Source: JBGQBN01 sp041494805
GTDB lineage: Bacteria; Acidobacteriota; Terriglobia; Terriglobales; Acidobacteriaceae
Direction: 5' to 3'
Assembly: GCA_041494805.1 (NCBI GenBank)
Contig: JBGQBN010000027.1
Location: 1 to 50,324, forward strand
Length of the DNA stretch: 50,324 nucleotides
The position numbers were made by a program, and so were the translations under genes. Under the pieces are notes generated by a model. That model did not search any database. It saw nothing but the letters and a program-made list of their open reading frames with translations, and was not told where the DNA came from. Below are positions 15,763-25,400 of this stretch, piece after piece; the stretch's first letter is position 1, and the number at the start of each line of letters is the position of its first letter.

Positions 15763-18552
15763 CTAGAAGGTGGCCCGGACTCCGATCTGCGCCTGGCGGG
15801 GAGGAGTGGCGATATTGATGGGCTGCTGGAAGTCTGGGGCCTCGGAGATCCGCTGGAAATTATTTCCGTAGTTCGCCTTGTTCGTGATGTTGAAGGTCTC
15901 AAAGATCAGCTGCAACTTCGCGTGTTCTCCCAGGCCAAATTCCTTCGCAACTCTTAAATCCAGAGTGAAAGTGGGATTCCCCCTCAAGCTGCCACGGGGG
16001 CCGGTGCGGTCGCCCACACCGAAAAAGCCTGCGAACCCGTCCCCGTTGGGGTCGCAACCGTTACAGATCGGCGTGTAGGGCCTGGCTGACGCTGCCCCGA
16101 TAATGCCGGAAACCGTAAAGCGAGCCGGAAGGTAATAGGTAAAGCTGCCGACCAGCCGGTGCCGCTCGTCAAAGTTGGTTGGCCCATATTCGGTCGGATC
16201 GTTCGGCCAGTTGACTTGGTCCAACACTCCGTCAGCGGGCGCGCCCTGGGTGCTATCGGTGTTGGCTTTGGCCTGCGACAGGCGGTACGAAGCCTGAAAT
16301 TCCAGCTGTTTGGCGCGATACCGGAATTGCGCGTACCAGGCAAGATAGCGCGACTTGGCGCCACTCCCGAACATCTGGACGCCGCCCAAAGTCGGGAACT
16401 GCGCTTGTCGCAACCGTTCCCCGGTCGTGGCGTTGATGATGGGATTGAAATCGAAGAATGCCATCAGGTCTCTTCCAAAGACGCCCACGAACCCGGACTC
16501 CAGCACGAGCTTCTCCGTAATCTGGTGGGAGACGCCGACGGAGAACTGGTGGACCTTCGGATTCACAAACTTCACGGAGTTGGCAAAACCGATTTCGAAC
16601 CCCGATTGGCCCGTGAAATCAGGAATGTTGTCGGGGCCAAACGGCACCGGAGGCGGAACGAAGATGAACTGGTAGGGATTCGGCAGCTGGTTCAGCGCTT
16701 CGTAAAGAGTGGAGGCGGTGATTGCCTGATATTCGTAGTACAACCCATATCCGCCATTCAGGACCGTGCGCCGGTTTCCGAATAGGTCGAACGTGAAGCC
16801 GATCCGGGGCGCAATGTTGTTGTGATCTTCGTGGGGACGGCCGGTGCCGGGGTACAGGATCTGATTCGTGGGTGTGTCGCGAGCGATGAGGAGGTTCTTC
16901 TCAAAGTCGTACCGCAACCCCAGGTTCAAGGACAGGCGTGGCGTAACATGCCACTCGTCCTGGGCAAACAGCGCCAGGTAATGGAGCGCCGGGTTCAAGG
17001 CGTTGCCCAGCGGCTGGCTGAAGGTCGTGAAGGACTGGATGGAGTTGGTCGGCCCCACCGTGTTGGTCGCGGGATCGTAGTCGTCGTTCGCGTAGAAGAA
17101 CTGATTCCTGCCGAAGCCCACCTTGGCGCCGAAGTCCGGCTGGTAGATGTACTCGATGCCGAACTTCAGATCGTGATTTGCCTTCAGGACGCCGAGTGTG
17201 TCGCGGAACTGGTACTTGTTTTCGACGTTGAACTGCGGGGCCTGGGGGTTGTGACCGAAAACGCCGTTGGGAAAAATCAGCGATGGCGCGTTCTCGTTGC
17301 CGCGGGGATCTACGGTTCCTTCGTTGTAGTCGCTGTACTGGAATCGGAATTCGTTGACGTAGTGTTTCCCGACCTTGGTGAATCCGGCAAGCAGCGTGTG
17401 AAAGTCGTTGAAGATGTTTACCACCGCACCGGGGGTGGCATTAGGGACTCCGGCCGTATCGTTCCGCAGCTTATTATTCTCCTGCGAATAGCGCAGGATG
17501 AAGCTCAAGCTGGGGGTCGCCTGCAGCGTGACCTTGGCGAGGTACATGTTCTGCCAGAAGGGTTGCTGGATGGTGCCGTCCGCGGAAGGAAATGCACCGT
17601 TCGAACTGTAGATGGCGGCGCGATTTTCCTGCTGGCGCTCATACGCCAGAAAGAAGTGCGCCAGGTCCCGCTTGAGGGGTCCTCCCAGAGTTGCGCCGTA
17701 TTGCTGGTTGCGGAATTCCGGCTTGGGTTGGTTCTCCTGCAGCGGGTTCTTGGCGCTGATGGACTTGTCGCGGAGAAACCAGAATCCGTCTCCGTGCCAT
17801 TGATTGGTCCCGGACTTGGTGACCACGTTAATGACTCCGCCCGTGGCGCGCCCGTTCTCCGCGTTGTAGCGTTGCGTGACGATGCTGAATTCCTGGACTG
17901 CATCCTGGCTGATCTGCAGGTTCTGCCCGCCCACGAAATCATCGTTGGCGTCGCCCCCGTCAATCGAGATGTTGATGTAGCGGCCCGGACCTCCGCTCAC
18001 ACTCACCGCCCCAACTCGCGTCTTGGTGCTGTCGAAGCTGGAGCCGACGCTCGGGCTGCCATTGCTGGCGCCCGGCGACAGGATGGCCAACTGCTGAAAG
18101 TTGCGGCCGTTTACGGGCAGGGTTTCCAGTTGCGATTCGGTGATGACCGATTGGACCGTAGTGTTCTGGACGTCAATCTGCGCGTTTACGGCCTGGACCT
18201 CGACCTGTTGCGTGACCTCGGCCACCTTCATCGCCACATCAACGGTGGTCGTGATACCGACATTGACCGTCACCGGGCTGACTCTTCGGGTGGCGAACCC
18301 CGCGGCCTCCGCATCCACCGCGTACCCTCCCGGCTCAAGGTTGACGATGGCATATGTGCCCGACGCTTCTGTAGTTGCCGTGCGCGTCGCTCCGGTGCCC
18401 AGGCTTTTCGCAGTGATTCTTGCGCCGGGCAGGAGCGCCCCGCTGGGATCGGTGACCCTTCCGGAAATGTTCCCCGTGGATGTTTGGGCTGATGCGCTGA
18501 CCAGCAGCAATACAGAAGACACAAGACACAGCAGGATTCCGCCCAACCTCAT
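15763..18552 (-). CDS. TonB-dependent outer-membrane receptor, Oar-like, with carboxypeptidase-regulatory domain
   Basis: This 929-residue protein has a signal peptide (ILLCLVSSVLLLVSASAQ), a CarboxypepD_reg domain (ISGRVTDPSGALLPGARI, residues about 30-110), a plug (LETLPVNGRNFQQLAILSPG; ISIDGGDANDDFVGG) and a beta-barrel ending in aromatic IGVRATF, the usual C-terminal signal for barrel insertion. The ATG at 18552 has GGGGGG upstream; the longer frame from 18699 adds an unlikely leader. It heads the hyu/PLP operon and would bring its substrate across the outer membrane. There is no SusD partner, which is normal for acidobacterial receptors. Confidence 0.92.
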   Translation of the reverse strand: MRLGGILLCLVSSVLLLVSASAQTSTGNISGRVTDPSGALLPGARITAKSLGTGATRTATTEASGTYAIVNLEPGGYAVDAEAAGFATRRVSPVTVNVGITTTVDVAMKVAEVTQQVEVQAVNAQIDVQNTTVQSVITESQLETLPVNGRNFQQLAILSPGASNGSPSVGSSFDSTKTRVGAVSVSGGPGRYINISIDGGDANDDFVGGQNLQISQDAVQEFSIVTQRYNAENGRATGGVINVVTKSGTNQWHGDGFWFLRDKSISAKNPLQENQPKPEFRNQQYGATLGGPLKRDLAHFFLAYERQQENRAAIYSSNGAFPSADGTIQQPFWQNMYLAKVTLQATPSLSFILRYSQENNKLRNDTAGVPNATPGAVVNIFNDFHTLLAGFTKVGKHYVNEFRFQYSDYNEGTVDPRGNENAPSLIFPNGVFGHNPQAPQFNVENKYQFRDTLGVLKANHDLKFGIEYIYQPDFGAKVGFGRNQFFYANDDYDPATNTVGPTNSIQSFTTFSQPLGNALNPALHYLALFAQDEWHVTPRLSLNLGLRYDFEKNLLIARDTPTNQILYPGTGRPHEDHNNIAPRIGFTFDLFGNRRTVLNGGYGLYYEYQAITASTLYEALNQLPNPYQFIFVPPPVPFGPDNIPDFTGQSGFEIGFANSVKFVNPKVHQFSVGVSHQITEKLVLESGFVGVFGRDLMAFFDFNPIINATTGERLRQAQFPTLGGVQMFGSGAKSRYLAWYAQFRYRAKQLEFQASYRLSQAKANTDSTQGAPADGVLDQVNWPNDPTEYGPTNFDERHRLVGSFTYYLPARFTVSGIIGAASARPYTPICNGCDPNGDGFAGFFGVGDRTGPRGSLRGNPTFTLDLRVAKEFGLGEHAKLQLIFETFNITNKANYGNNFQRISEAPDFQQPINIATPPRQAQIGVRATF

Positions 18553-18670
18553 GGTCCCCCCCAGGTCACAACTGTTTGCCAGCCGCTTCTCCGAAATCTC
18601 GGCGCCACAAGTTGAATGCGAATCGCGGCCAGAAAGCCAATTCCGCGCCTGTTTCCGCTCAATCGGCGCA

Positions 18671-18712
18671 ATACTGTTCTCAACTGTTGAAATTGTCAAG
18701 TGTTGAAACAGT
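18671..18712 (-). promoter_or_regulatory. Promoter with tandem operator-like palindromes for the receptor/hyu operon
   Basis: Reading the minus strand, a perfect -35 TTGACA (18699-18694) is followed after 17 bp by CAGTAT (18676-18671), a weak -10. Over it lie two 13-bp direct repeats at 16-bp spacing, on the plus strand TCAACTGTTGAAA (18680-18692) and TCAAGTGTTGAAA (18696-18708). The first contains the perfect palindrome TCAAC-T-GTTGA, the second an imperfect form. Outer ACTGTT/AACAGT arms (18673-18678, 18707-18712) also pair. A dimeric repressor sitting between -35 and -10 would block transcription. The regulator is not identified. Confidence 0.55.
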
Positions 18713-18765
18713 AAATACTGATTCGTGCCCCGGCCCGTGCATCGGCGCGGGAAAATCCGCGCCCG

Positions 18766-19254
18766 CTACTTCGCGGCGCCGGGAAGCGGCACGCTACTGT
18801 TCCAGATGTCGTAAGCCAAGTACCAATGCCCGTCGGCGGTGTGTTTCATGACATTCATGTACTTGCCTTTGTCGGTGATGACTTGACCGGATGGCAATTT
18901 GAGAGAGATTTCGTAGTTCCCGGTCTCATATGCCAGCGTGCCCGAAACCGAAGCGTCCGCCGAGTTCGTGGAGATGACGCGGAACTCCTGGTCGAGGAGC
19001 TCGCGCCAGTAGTCTTCGATTTCCGCCCGCCCGCGGATCGTCTCGCGGTTGGGGGGCAGCAGCACACCGTCCTCAGCGTAGAGGCCTGCCACCTTCTTGA
19101 CGTCCCTTGCGTTCACGGCAGCCCTGAAGTTGTCTCCCGCGTGGGCCACCTCGAGTGGAACCGAAGATTTGTCGGCCCCCTTCACCTCGTGAAGAACGAA
19201 CGTCGCGCATGCCAGCACAGCCGCGACAATGCCCATCACCAGCGGTCGCCTCAT
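18766..19254 (-). CDS. NTF2-like / SnoaL-like (DUF4440-type) protein, exported
   Basis: This 162-residue protein begins at the ATG at 19254, preceded by AAGGAGG at good spacing; the longer frame from 19425 is rejected. A signal-like hydrophobic segment (residues 5-20, VMGIVAAVLACATFVL) is followed by an NTF2 fold: a helix (DNFRAAVNARDVKKVAGLYAED), GVLLPPNRETIRGRAEIEDYW, and the strands of YMNVMKHTADGHWYLAYDIWN. Such domains bind small hydrophobic ligands or catalyse isomerisations in a cone-shaped pocket. It lies between the receptor and a divergent PLP enzyme gene; its role in the pathway is open. Confidence 0.82.
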   Translation of the reverse strand: MRRPLVMGIVAAVLACATFVLHEVKGADKSSVPLEVAHAGDNFRAAVNARDVKKVAGLYAEDGVLLPPNRETIRGRAEIEDYWRELLDQEFRVISTNSADASVSGTLAYETGNYEISLKLPSGQVITDKGKYMNVMKHTADGHWYLAYDIWNSSVPLPGAAK

Positions 19255-19372
19255 GGAATTCCTCCTTGAATACTTTGTGTGAAGCGCAGTCTCGTACGGG
19301 CAGCCGGTTTCGTCAAGGGGGCAGGCTGAAGCACTGGCGGAGTACAATGCTGCGCCGTACCTCGGGGGTATC

Positions 19373-20599
19373 ATGCCACAATCGCTTGACAACATCCGCG
19401 AACAGTTCCCGGCACTTGAGAACATGGTGTTTTTCGACTCGGCGGGGGTTGGAATCGCACCCCTCGCTACGGTTGATGCGATCAGCAGTTTCCTTCAACA
19501 AGTATTGATGGTCCCAGTGCGCTCGATGGTGGAACAGCACCTGGGAATCGACGCGGCACGGGAAAAGGCACGCGCCGAGGCTGCAAGACTGCTGAATGCC
19601 GCTGAAGACGAGATCGCACTGGTCGAGAGCACCAGTCATGGCCTGGCCATCGCCGCGCGGGCCATCCCACTCGAACCGGGCGACAACATTGTGACGGCCG
19701 ACCTAGAGTTCATTGCTGTGCCGCTCGCCTGGCGCCAAGCCAACACTGGGATTGCACCCGAGATTCGCGTGGCCAGGAGCGTAGATGGAACATTGCCCCC
19801 GTCCGCATTCGGGTCGCGGTTCGACAACAAAACCAAGGCCGTCGTGATTAGTTCGGTGCAGTGGAACAACGGGTACCGCTGTGACCTGAATGCAATCGCC
19901 GATCTTTGCCACCGCAATGGCGCGCTGCTCGTCGTGGATGCGATTCAGCAACTGGGAGCGTTCCCGCTTGACGTGCGCCAGATTGCCGCCGACATCGTGA
20001 TCTCGGGCGGTCACAAATGGCTGAACGCTCCGTACGGGGCCGGATTGATGTATCTCCGACGGGGGATCTGGGACCGGCTGAACCCACCGGTTGCCGGCTA
20101 TATGACCTTTTCCCCTCCGTTCGGGGGATGGGGTGAGTATTTTCAGACTCCGGAGATTACTCCTTTGCAGCCTTTAGAGGTCATTCGTGGCGCGCGTAGC
20201 TTTGAAAATGGTGGGTCGGCAAATTATCCGGGCGGCATCGGTCTGGCAGCATCGCTCAAATTAATCAACGACTTGGGACAGGACAAGATCGAAGCCCGCA
20301 TCCGTTCCGTGACAGACTACCTCATCCGGGGACTGCAAGTTCTGAAGCTACAGGTCGTCACGCCATTGGCTCCGGAATGCCGCTCGGGCATTGTTACCTT
20401 CGGGTTCCCGGGAGATGCCAAGAGTGACATCGCGCTGAAGGAATACTTGCTCGATCAGAAGATCCTGGTTTCGGTACGTTACACGTCAGGCATTGGAGGC
20501 GTACGTGTCTCTTGCCACTTCTACAATACGACGGGCGATGTTGACCGGCTCCTGAACGCGACTGAGAGTTGGCTGGCGGTACATAAGCGAGCCCGCTGA
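19373..20599 (+). CDS. Class V aminotransferase-fold PLP enzyme, third copy
   Basis: This 408-residue PLP enzyme has NIREQFPALENMVFFDSAGVGIAP at the start, ESTSHGLAIAARAIPLEPGDNIV, LLVVDAIQQLGAFPLDV (the PLP Asp) and the lysine in GGHKWLNAPYGAG (Lys215), and ends GGVRVSCHFYNTTGDVDRLL. It is closer to the enzyme at 5355 (GGHKW type) than to the one at 6579. It is transcribed divergently from the NTF2-like gene, outside the hyu operon, with only 118 bp between the two starts. Confidence 0.88.
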   Translation: MPQSLDNIREQFPALENMVFFDSAGVGIAPLATVDAISSFLQQVLMVPVRSMVEQHLGIDAAREKARAEAARLLNAAEDEIALVESTSHGLAIAARAIPLEPGDNIVTADLEFIAVPLAWRQANTGIAPEIRVARSVDGTLPPSAFGSRFDNKTKAVVISSVQWNNGYRCDLNAIADLCHRNGALLVVDAIQQLGAFPLDVRQIAADIVISGGHKWLNAPYGAGLMYLRRGIWDRLNPPVAGYMTFSPPFGGWGEYFQTPEITPLQPLEVIRGARSFENGGSANYPGGIGLAASLKLINDLGQDKIEARIRSVTDYLIRGLQVLKLQVVTPLAPECRSGIVTFGFPGDAKSDIALKEYLLDQKILVSVRYTSGIGGVRVSCHFYNTTGDVDRLLNATESWLAVHKRAR

Positions 20600-20631
20600 A
20601 GCCGACGGCCGTGGCCATGCGAGGTAAGAAC

Positions 20632-22059
20632 TCATTGGTCGGCGACTGTTTTCTGTCCCTCGTACATCAGCAGAGCAGCTTTTTCCAGCGCTGTGCGCGA
20701 GGAGCCGCGTAGGAAAATTGCGAGCAGTGCACCCACCACGAGCCAGATCCCTACGAAGGCTTCCGCGATGGATAGCGGCTTGGGAGGGATGGGCCACACC
20801 GTGTAGAAAAGCGCAAACCCCAGCAGCCCTGTCCCCAGGATTGGCACCACGCAATGGCGCCAGACGTTCCATTCACTGCGGTATTGCCGCCAGTACAAGG
20901 GGATGACTGCCATGTTCGCCAGCACATAGATCACGATGATGCCGATGGAGATGAGAACGCCGATAAAACCGAGTGCGGTGATGGGACCCAGTTTCCAGCC
21001 GAGCAGGAGTGAAACCGTCAGGTTAAGCGCAGTCTGAACCGTGATGGCCGCTGAAGGTGTCTTGTGCTTGGGGTGAATTCTGCCGAGCCGGTGCGGCAAC
21101 AGTGAGGCGCGCGCCAGCGCGAAGATCACCCGGGACCCGGCATTCTGTCCGGCAACGGACGCCGCGAGCGACGAGTTGACCAGCGCGAATACCATCCAGA
21201 TCCAGCCCCAGCCCCACAATCCCCGCGCCAGTTCGAAGAACGGATTCTGCCGGGCCGCAAGCGTCTGGTCGGCATGATCGACTCCGAGTCCGATGACCAT
21301 GGCATAGCCTGTCACAATCCAGAGAAGACCCACCAACATCAGCGATAGGATCATGGTTCGAGGAATGGAGCGCGTCGGATTGGCCGTCTCTTCGGCTAGT
21401 GGTGCTGCGGACTCGAACCCGCAAAACATTAACAGGGCAAATGCGAACCCCAGAAACAGGTTGTGCATGCCAAGGCTGGGAAAATGGAAGGGCACCAACG
21501 TCTGGCCCCGCCATCCCTGATGAACAATGACGGTCACAGCCAAGGCAAGAAGGATCACCGACTCCGCGATCCCGAAGAACAGATTCAAGTCAGCGGATTG
21601 CTTTACGCCCGAGTAGGTGGCTACGTGCACGATGGCCAGCATCGCCAGCGTGCTCGCCCACCACGGTACCGAGAGGCCAAGGTTCTCTCGAAAGACTTGC
21701 TCGAGGATGCCCGCGGAAATCAGGATCGAAACGGTGGGGATCAGCGGGTCGTACAGAAAGTAAGACCAGGCAGTGAAAAAGCCGAAACGCCTGCCGAGGC
21801 CCTGGCTTACGTACGAAAAAAAACCTCCGGCCGAAGGCACGTGCTTAGCCAGGCTGGCCACGGATAGTGCTGTGAGCGAGAGCGCAGCCAGGCACAACAA
21901 CAACAATAACGGAACAGAAGCACCCACGAATTGCGTGAGGAAGGGAAAAACAACAATTGCCGCGCCCGCCGGACCGAGGTGCGCAACTGCCTGGAACAGA
22001 ACCTCGGTCTGGCCCAGGACGCCCTTTGCTAGGTCCTGCCGGTTCCTCTCCTCAGACAT
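20632..22059 (-). CDS. APC-superfamily amino acid permease
   Basis: This 475-residue protein starts at the ATG at 22059, which has GGAGG about 10 bp upstream; an ATG at 22104 would add 15 unconvincing residues. It has about twelve membrane helices, with the helix-1 motif LGPAGAAIVVFPFLTQF, GGFFSYVSQGLGRRFGFFTAW in helix 3, and FCGFESAAPLAEETANPTRSIPRTMI, the conserved APC loop around helices 6-7. Members import amino acids or polyamines by proton symport or exchange. Placed convergent with a PLP enzyme gene, it may take up an amino-acid product of the neighbouring pathways. Confidence 0.88.
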   Translation of the reverse strand: MSEERNRQDLAKGVLGQTEVLFQAVAHLGPAGAAIVVFPFLTQFVGASVPLLLLLCLAALSLTALSVASLAKHVPSAGGFFSYVSQGLGRRFGFFTAWSYFLYDPLIPTVSILISAGILEQVFRENLGLSVPWWASTLAMLAIVHVATYSGVKQSADLNLFFGIAESVILLALAVTVIVHQGWRGQTLVPFHFPSLGMHNLFLGFAFALLMFCGFESAAPLAEETANPTRSIPRTMILSLMLVGLLWIVTGYAMVIGLGVDHADQTLAARQNPFFELARGLWGWGWIWMVFALVNSSLAASVAGQNAGSRVIFALARASLLPHRLGRIHPKHKTPSAAITVQTALNLTVSLLLGWKLGPITALGFIGVLISIGIIVIYVLANMAVIPLYWRQYRSEWNVWRHCVVPILGTGLLGFALFYTVWPIPPKPLSIAEAFVGIWLVVGALLAIFLRGSSRTALEKAALLMYEGQKTVADQ

Positions 22060-22163
22060 GAAAAACGCCCTCCGGGGGCAATGTTCTCCCGCGCACGGAA
22101 TCATACGATAGTTACCGACCCACCACTGGCCGAAGCCCTCTCTGCACGGTACAGATAACAGCC

Positions 22164-22310
22164 TTAAGCAGTTTTCTTTGATTGGGTCGTTCCCTTGACG
22201 GTGTCCCTGATTTCTACGTCCGCATTGGACACGACCGCATGGCTCGGATCAGTTACAACGCCGGTCAACCCGCCAGAGGTGGTGGTTTGAGCGGTCAGCT
22301 CATTCGAGAG
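22164..22310 (-). pseudogene. Fragment of an Oar-like receptor (carboxypeptidase-regulatory domain only)
   Basis: The minus-strand frame contains LTAQTTTSGGLTGVVTDPSH and NADVEIRDTVKGTTQSKKTA, the first strands of the CarboxypepD_reg domain that opens acidobacterial outer-membrane receptors (TGVVTDPSGAVV...A.V.I.D..KGTTQS..T). It then meets a stop where the domain should continue. No plug or barrel follows in any frame. It is a broken receptor gene, left between the permease and the rhs gene, and marks past rearrangement here. The upstream residues of the frame may be a remnant leader. Confidence 0.7.
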
Positions 22311-22364
22311 GAAACCCAAATTTGTTATGTGTCTGTTCTGATTTCGTGACAAGAAATTAGCGAC

Positions 22365-22393
22365 TTGTAACCCACAGAGCATTCTGCTATAGT
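22365..22393 (+). promoter_or_regulatory. Candidate sigma-70-type promoter of the rhs gene
   Basis: TTGTAA (22365-22370, 4 of 6 consensus) and TATAGT (22388-22393, 5 of 6) are separated by exactly 17 bp and lie 44 bp before the rhs start. A GGAGG at 22425-22429 follows. No other promoter candidate of this quality is visible in the gap. Confidence 0.55.
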
Positions 22394-22436
22394 CCCGCGC
22401 TAACCAATCGAATTCCTGTGTTCCGGAGGCGAAATC

Positions 22437-25400
22437 TTGCGGAGCAATTTGTTTCTTTTCCTGCGCCAGCCACGTTCACCCTTTCAAAGTATATTTCGCT
22501 TCCCGGCTCACACAGTCGGGGTCACACTTCTTGGTAGGAAGGCCGAGGATAGACCTGCCAGGATCGTATTCTGGAGTCTCGTCTTAACTCTGACCTTGGC
22601 CATGGTGGGAGCCCCGAGTCTGAGAGCCCAGAGCGACCCAAACCTGGAGCAAGGAATCAAGCCGTATGGCTCATACGACAGCAGCGCGATCGATTCCGTG
22701 AATCTCACGAATGGCGCTCTGATGGCCCACATCCCTTTAGTTTCGTTTCCTCAGCGGGGAGACAAGCTCAGCATGGGCTTTTTTATCCGCTACAACAACA
22801 AAGGATGGGCCATCCATGACAACGGGTTAACTCCCCAAGGCACGCCTGACCGGAACTGGCAATTTGTGGGAAACGGTGCTGATGTTGCTGTGGACCAAGC
22901 AATTCATGTCAACCAGGATTTTTTCAGTCTTCTCGGAGTTGTATTTGAGACGTATACGGCGATTGCGTCTGACGGCGCTGCTCACCAACTAGGTAACACA
23001 AGTGCAACCTCGATGGAGTCCATCAATGCTTCTGGCATCCGGGTGAATTGGGACTCCACTAAGCCAACGGATCTAAATGGGGCGACGATAATCGATTCGG
23101 CTGGTGTGCGATACACATTGGGACCAGGGATTGGGGCGCTTCCTTTCGTTGCCAACAGTCACCGGTTTTACCCGACGGTCACTGAAGACACTAACGGCAA
23201 TAGGATCACCGCGAGTTCCTCAGCGGGTTGGACAGACACCTTAGGCCGGTTAATCCCGGGTTCGTCTCCAACCGATGGAAGTTTTGGGGTTAACGCGGTG
23301 AACGTCTTAACACCTGGCGTACCCACCACCGATTTGGCAAATTGTCCGGCAGGAACTGTCGCAGCACGGATCTGGAGTCTGCCCGGACCGGGGGGAATTG
23401 CTTCGGTCATCAAGTTATGCTATTCCGATGTCTCGTTACAGTCCAACTTTCAAGATGCGGGCATCACGGACACGAGCAGCACCACTCGTATGTTAACTAC
23501 TGTCTTGTTACCTAACTTAACCCAATGGTCCTTCGCGTATGACAGTTATGGAGATTTGACAGACATCACGACTCCCCAAGGCGGGAGCATCTCCTACACC
23601 TGGACGACCGTGACACTAATCGCCGCCGTGGGCGGCGGGGAAAGCCGAGCGGTGCTTTCCCGCACAGTAAACGCGAACGATGGCACGGGCGCGAAGACAT
23701 GGAACTACAGCTGGGGGCCGCTGTCGTCAGCGAACGGCATCAATTCGATGACAAATGTCGTTACCCAACCTTCAGGGAATGACACCGTTCACCAAATGAG
23801 TTCGATCATCGTGTCCAGCGGCTCGCCCTATTACGAAACTCAGGTCCAAACCTATCTAGGGTCTTCGACTGCGGGAACCCTGCTGAGCACAGTTGACACC
23901 GAGTACGTCGTGGGCGGCGGGAGTCCCCTCCAAGGTGATCGTGGGCCGTTCAACCTGGTTCCCTCAAGAATTACAACCATTTGGCCGAACGGTCAAGTCA
24001 GCCAACGACGCCTTACTTTCGACAGCGGCGCCACGTATTATGACAACAATACGCTTCCAGTCACTTACCCGCTTGTCTATGGGAACATCGTCCAGGAGGA
24101 GGTGTACGACTACGCAAACAATACGCCCGGTGTTGTAGACCCGAGTCTAGTGTCACCGGGTGCCCTCATGCGCCGTACCCTAACGTCATACTTGGGTCTT
24201 TCGGACTCGAACTACAGGGCGCTGAACCAACTCAAGCTGGTGTCTTCGAGTGTGATTCAAAACGGTGCTGGCACAAGAGTCGCCGAAACGGACTATCAGT
24301 ACGATACTGATGGAAACGGCACCCTGATCGCCCCCGTCTCCTCCGGAACCACTACCCAGCGAAACACGGCACCGCCTGCTGGATTGCGGCGCGGTAATCC
24401 AACGCTAATCAGCCGGTGGCTGAATACATCCGCTACGCCGGTACGGGCTGTCATGAAGTATTACGATACAGGCGCTCTTCAGCAATCTTTGGACCCACTC
24501 CTGCACCCTACGACGTTCGACTACACGGATAACTGGTACGACAGTTCGTGCCCTTTCAGCGCAAATACCTTCGCTTACCCGACGCAAACCACCGATGCGC
24601 TAGGGCACCGGGTGAAAAAGAGGTATTACGCGTGCACTGGGCGCGATGCTAGCGCGCAGGATGAGAATGATCTTACGAACTCGCGCGTCGGCACCACGCT
24701 CACGTACGACCTGATGAATCGCCCGGTTACGACTACCTTTCCGGACGGTGGCCAAGTCACCAGAAGCTATACGGACACAGGCACGATTGGCATTACCTCT
24801 ACCCAACTGGTTACAACCGGCCTGAGCGTCGGGAAAACCACGCTGCTGGATGGCCTCGGAAGGCCGCTGCAGACCCAGGCGCACGATCCCGACTGCGGTG
24901 GCGGCACCGGACTGGTCAAGGTTGACCATGCCTACGGCTTCGACCCCGTCAACCACGTGCGATTTGAACAAGTCTCAACACCTTACTGCGGAAGCCCCAG
25001 CGCGACGTTTGGTCAGATGGCCACTACGAACTATGACGCGTTGAATCGAGTGAAGAGTGTAGTCCAGCCAGACGGTTCAACGATCACAACGAGCTATACC
25101 GGGAACTGTACAACCGTGACCGACGAGGCGGGAAAGACTCGCAAGTCCTGCACAGATGCGCTCGGACGACTCACGCAAGTGTTCGAGGACCCGAACGTCG
25201 CGAACTACGAGACCGACTACCAATATGACACGCTGGACAATTTGCTCTCAGTCACCCAGAAGGGTGGCGCGGCCTCCAACTGGCGAACGCGAAGCTTTAC
25301 CTACGACTCGCTTTCGCGGCTGAAGTGCGCCGCCAACCCGGAGGTGACGGCTGGGACAGCAAACCCCGCTTCCTGCCCGGCCACCGACACGGGCACGTAT

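Noticed and set aside
16822..18492. Long plus-strand frame (556 codons) opposite the receptor gene
   Set aside because: It is antisense to a well-defined receptor with a signal peptide and conserved domains; its composition is low in recognisable structure.
5355..20599. Beta-lactam biosynthesis, because class V enzymes here resemble isopenicillin-N epimerase
   Set aside because: No NRPS or isopenicillin synthase genes are present; the resemblance is to the broad PLP fold, and the context is catabolic.
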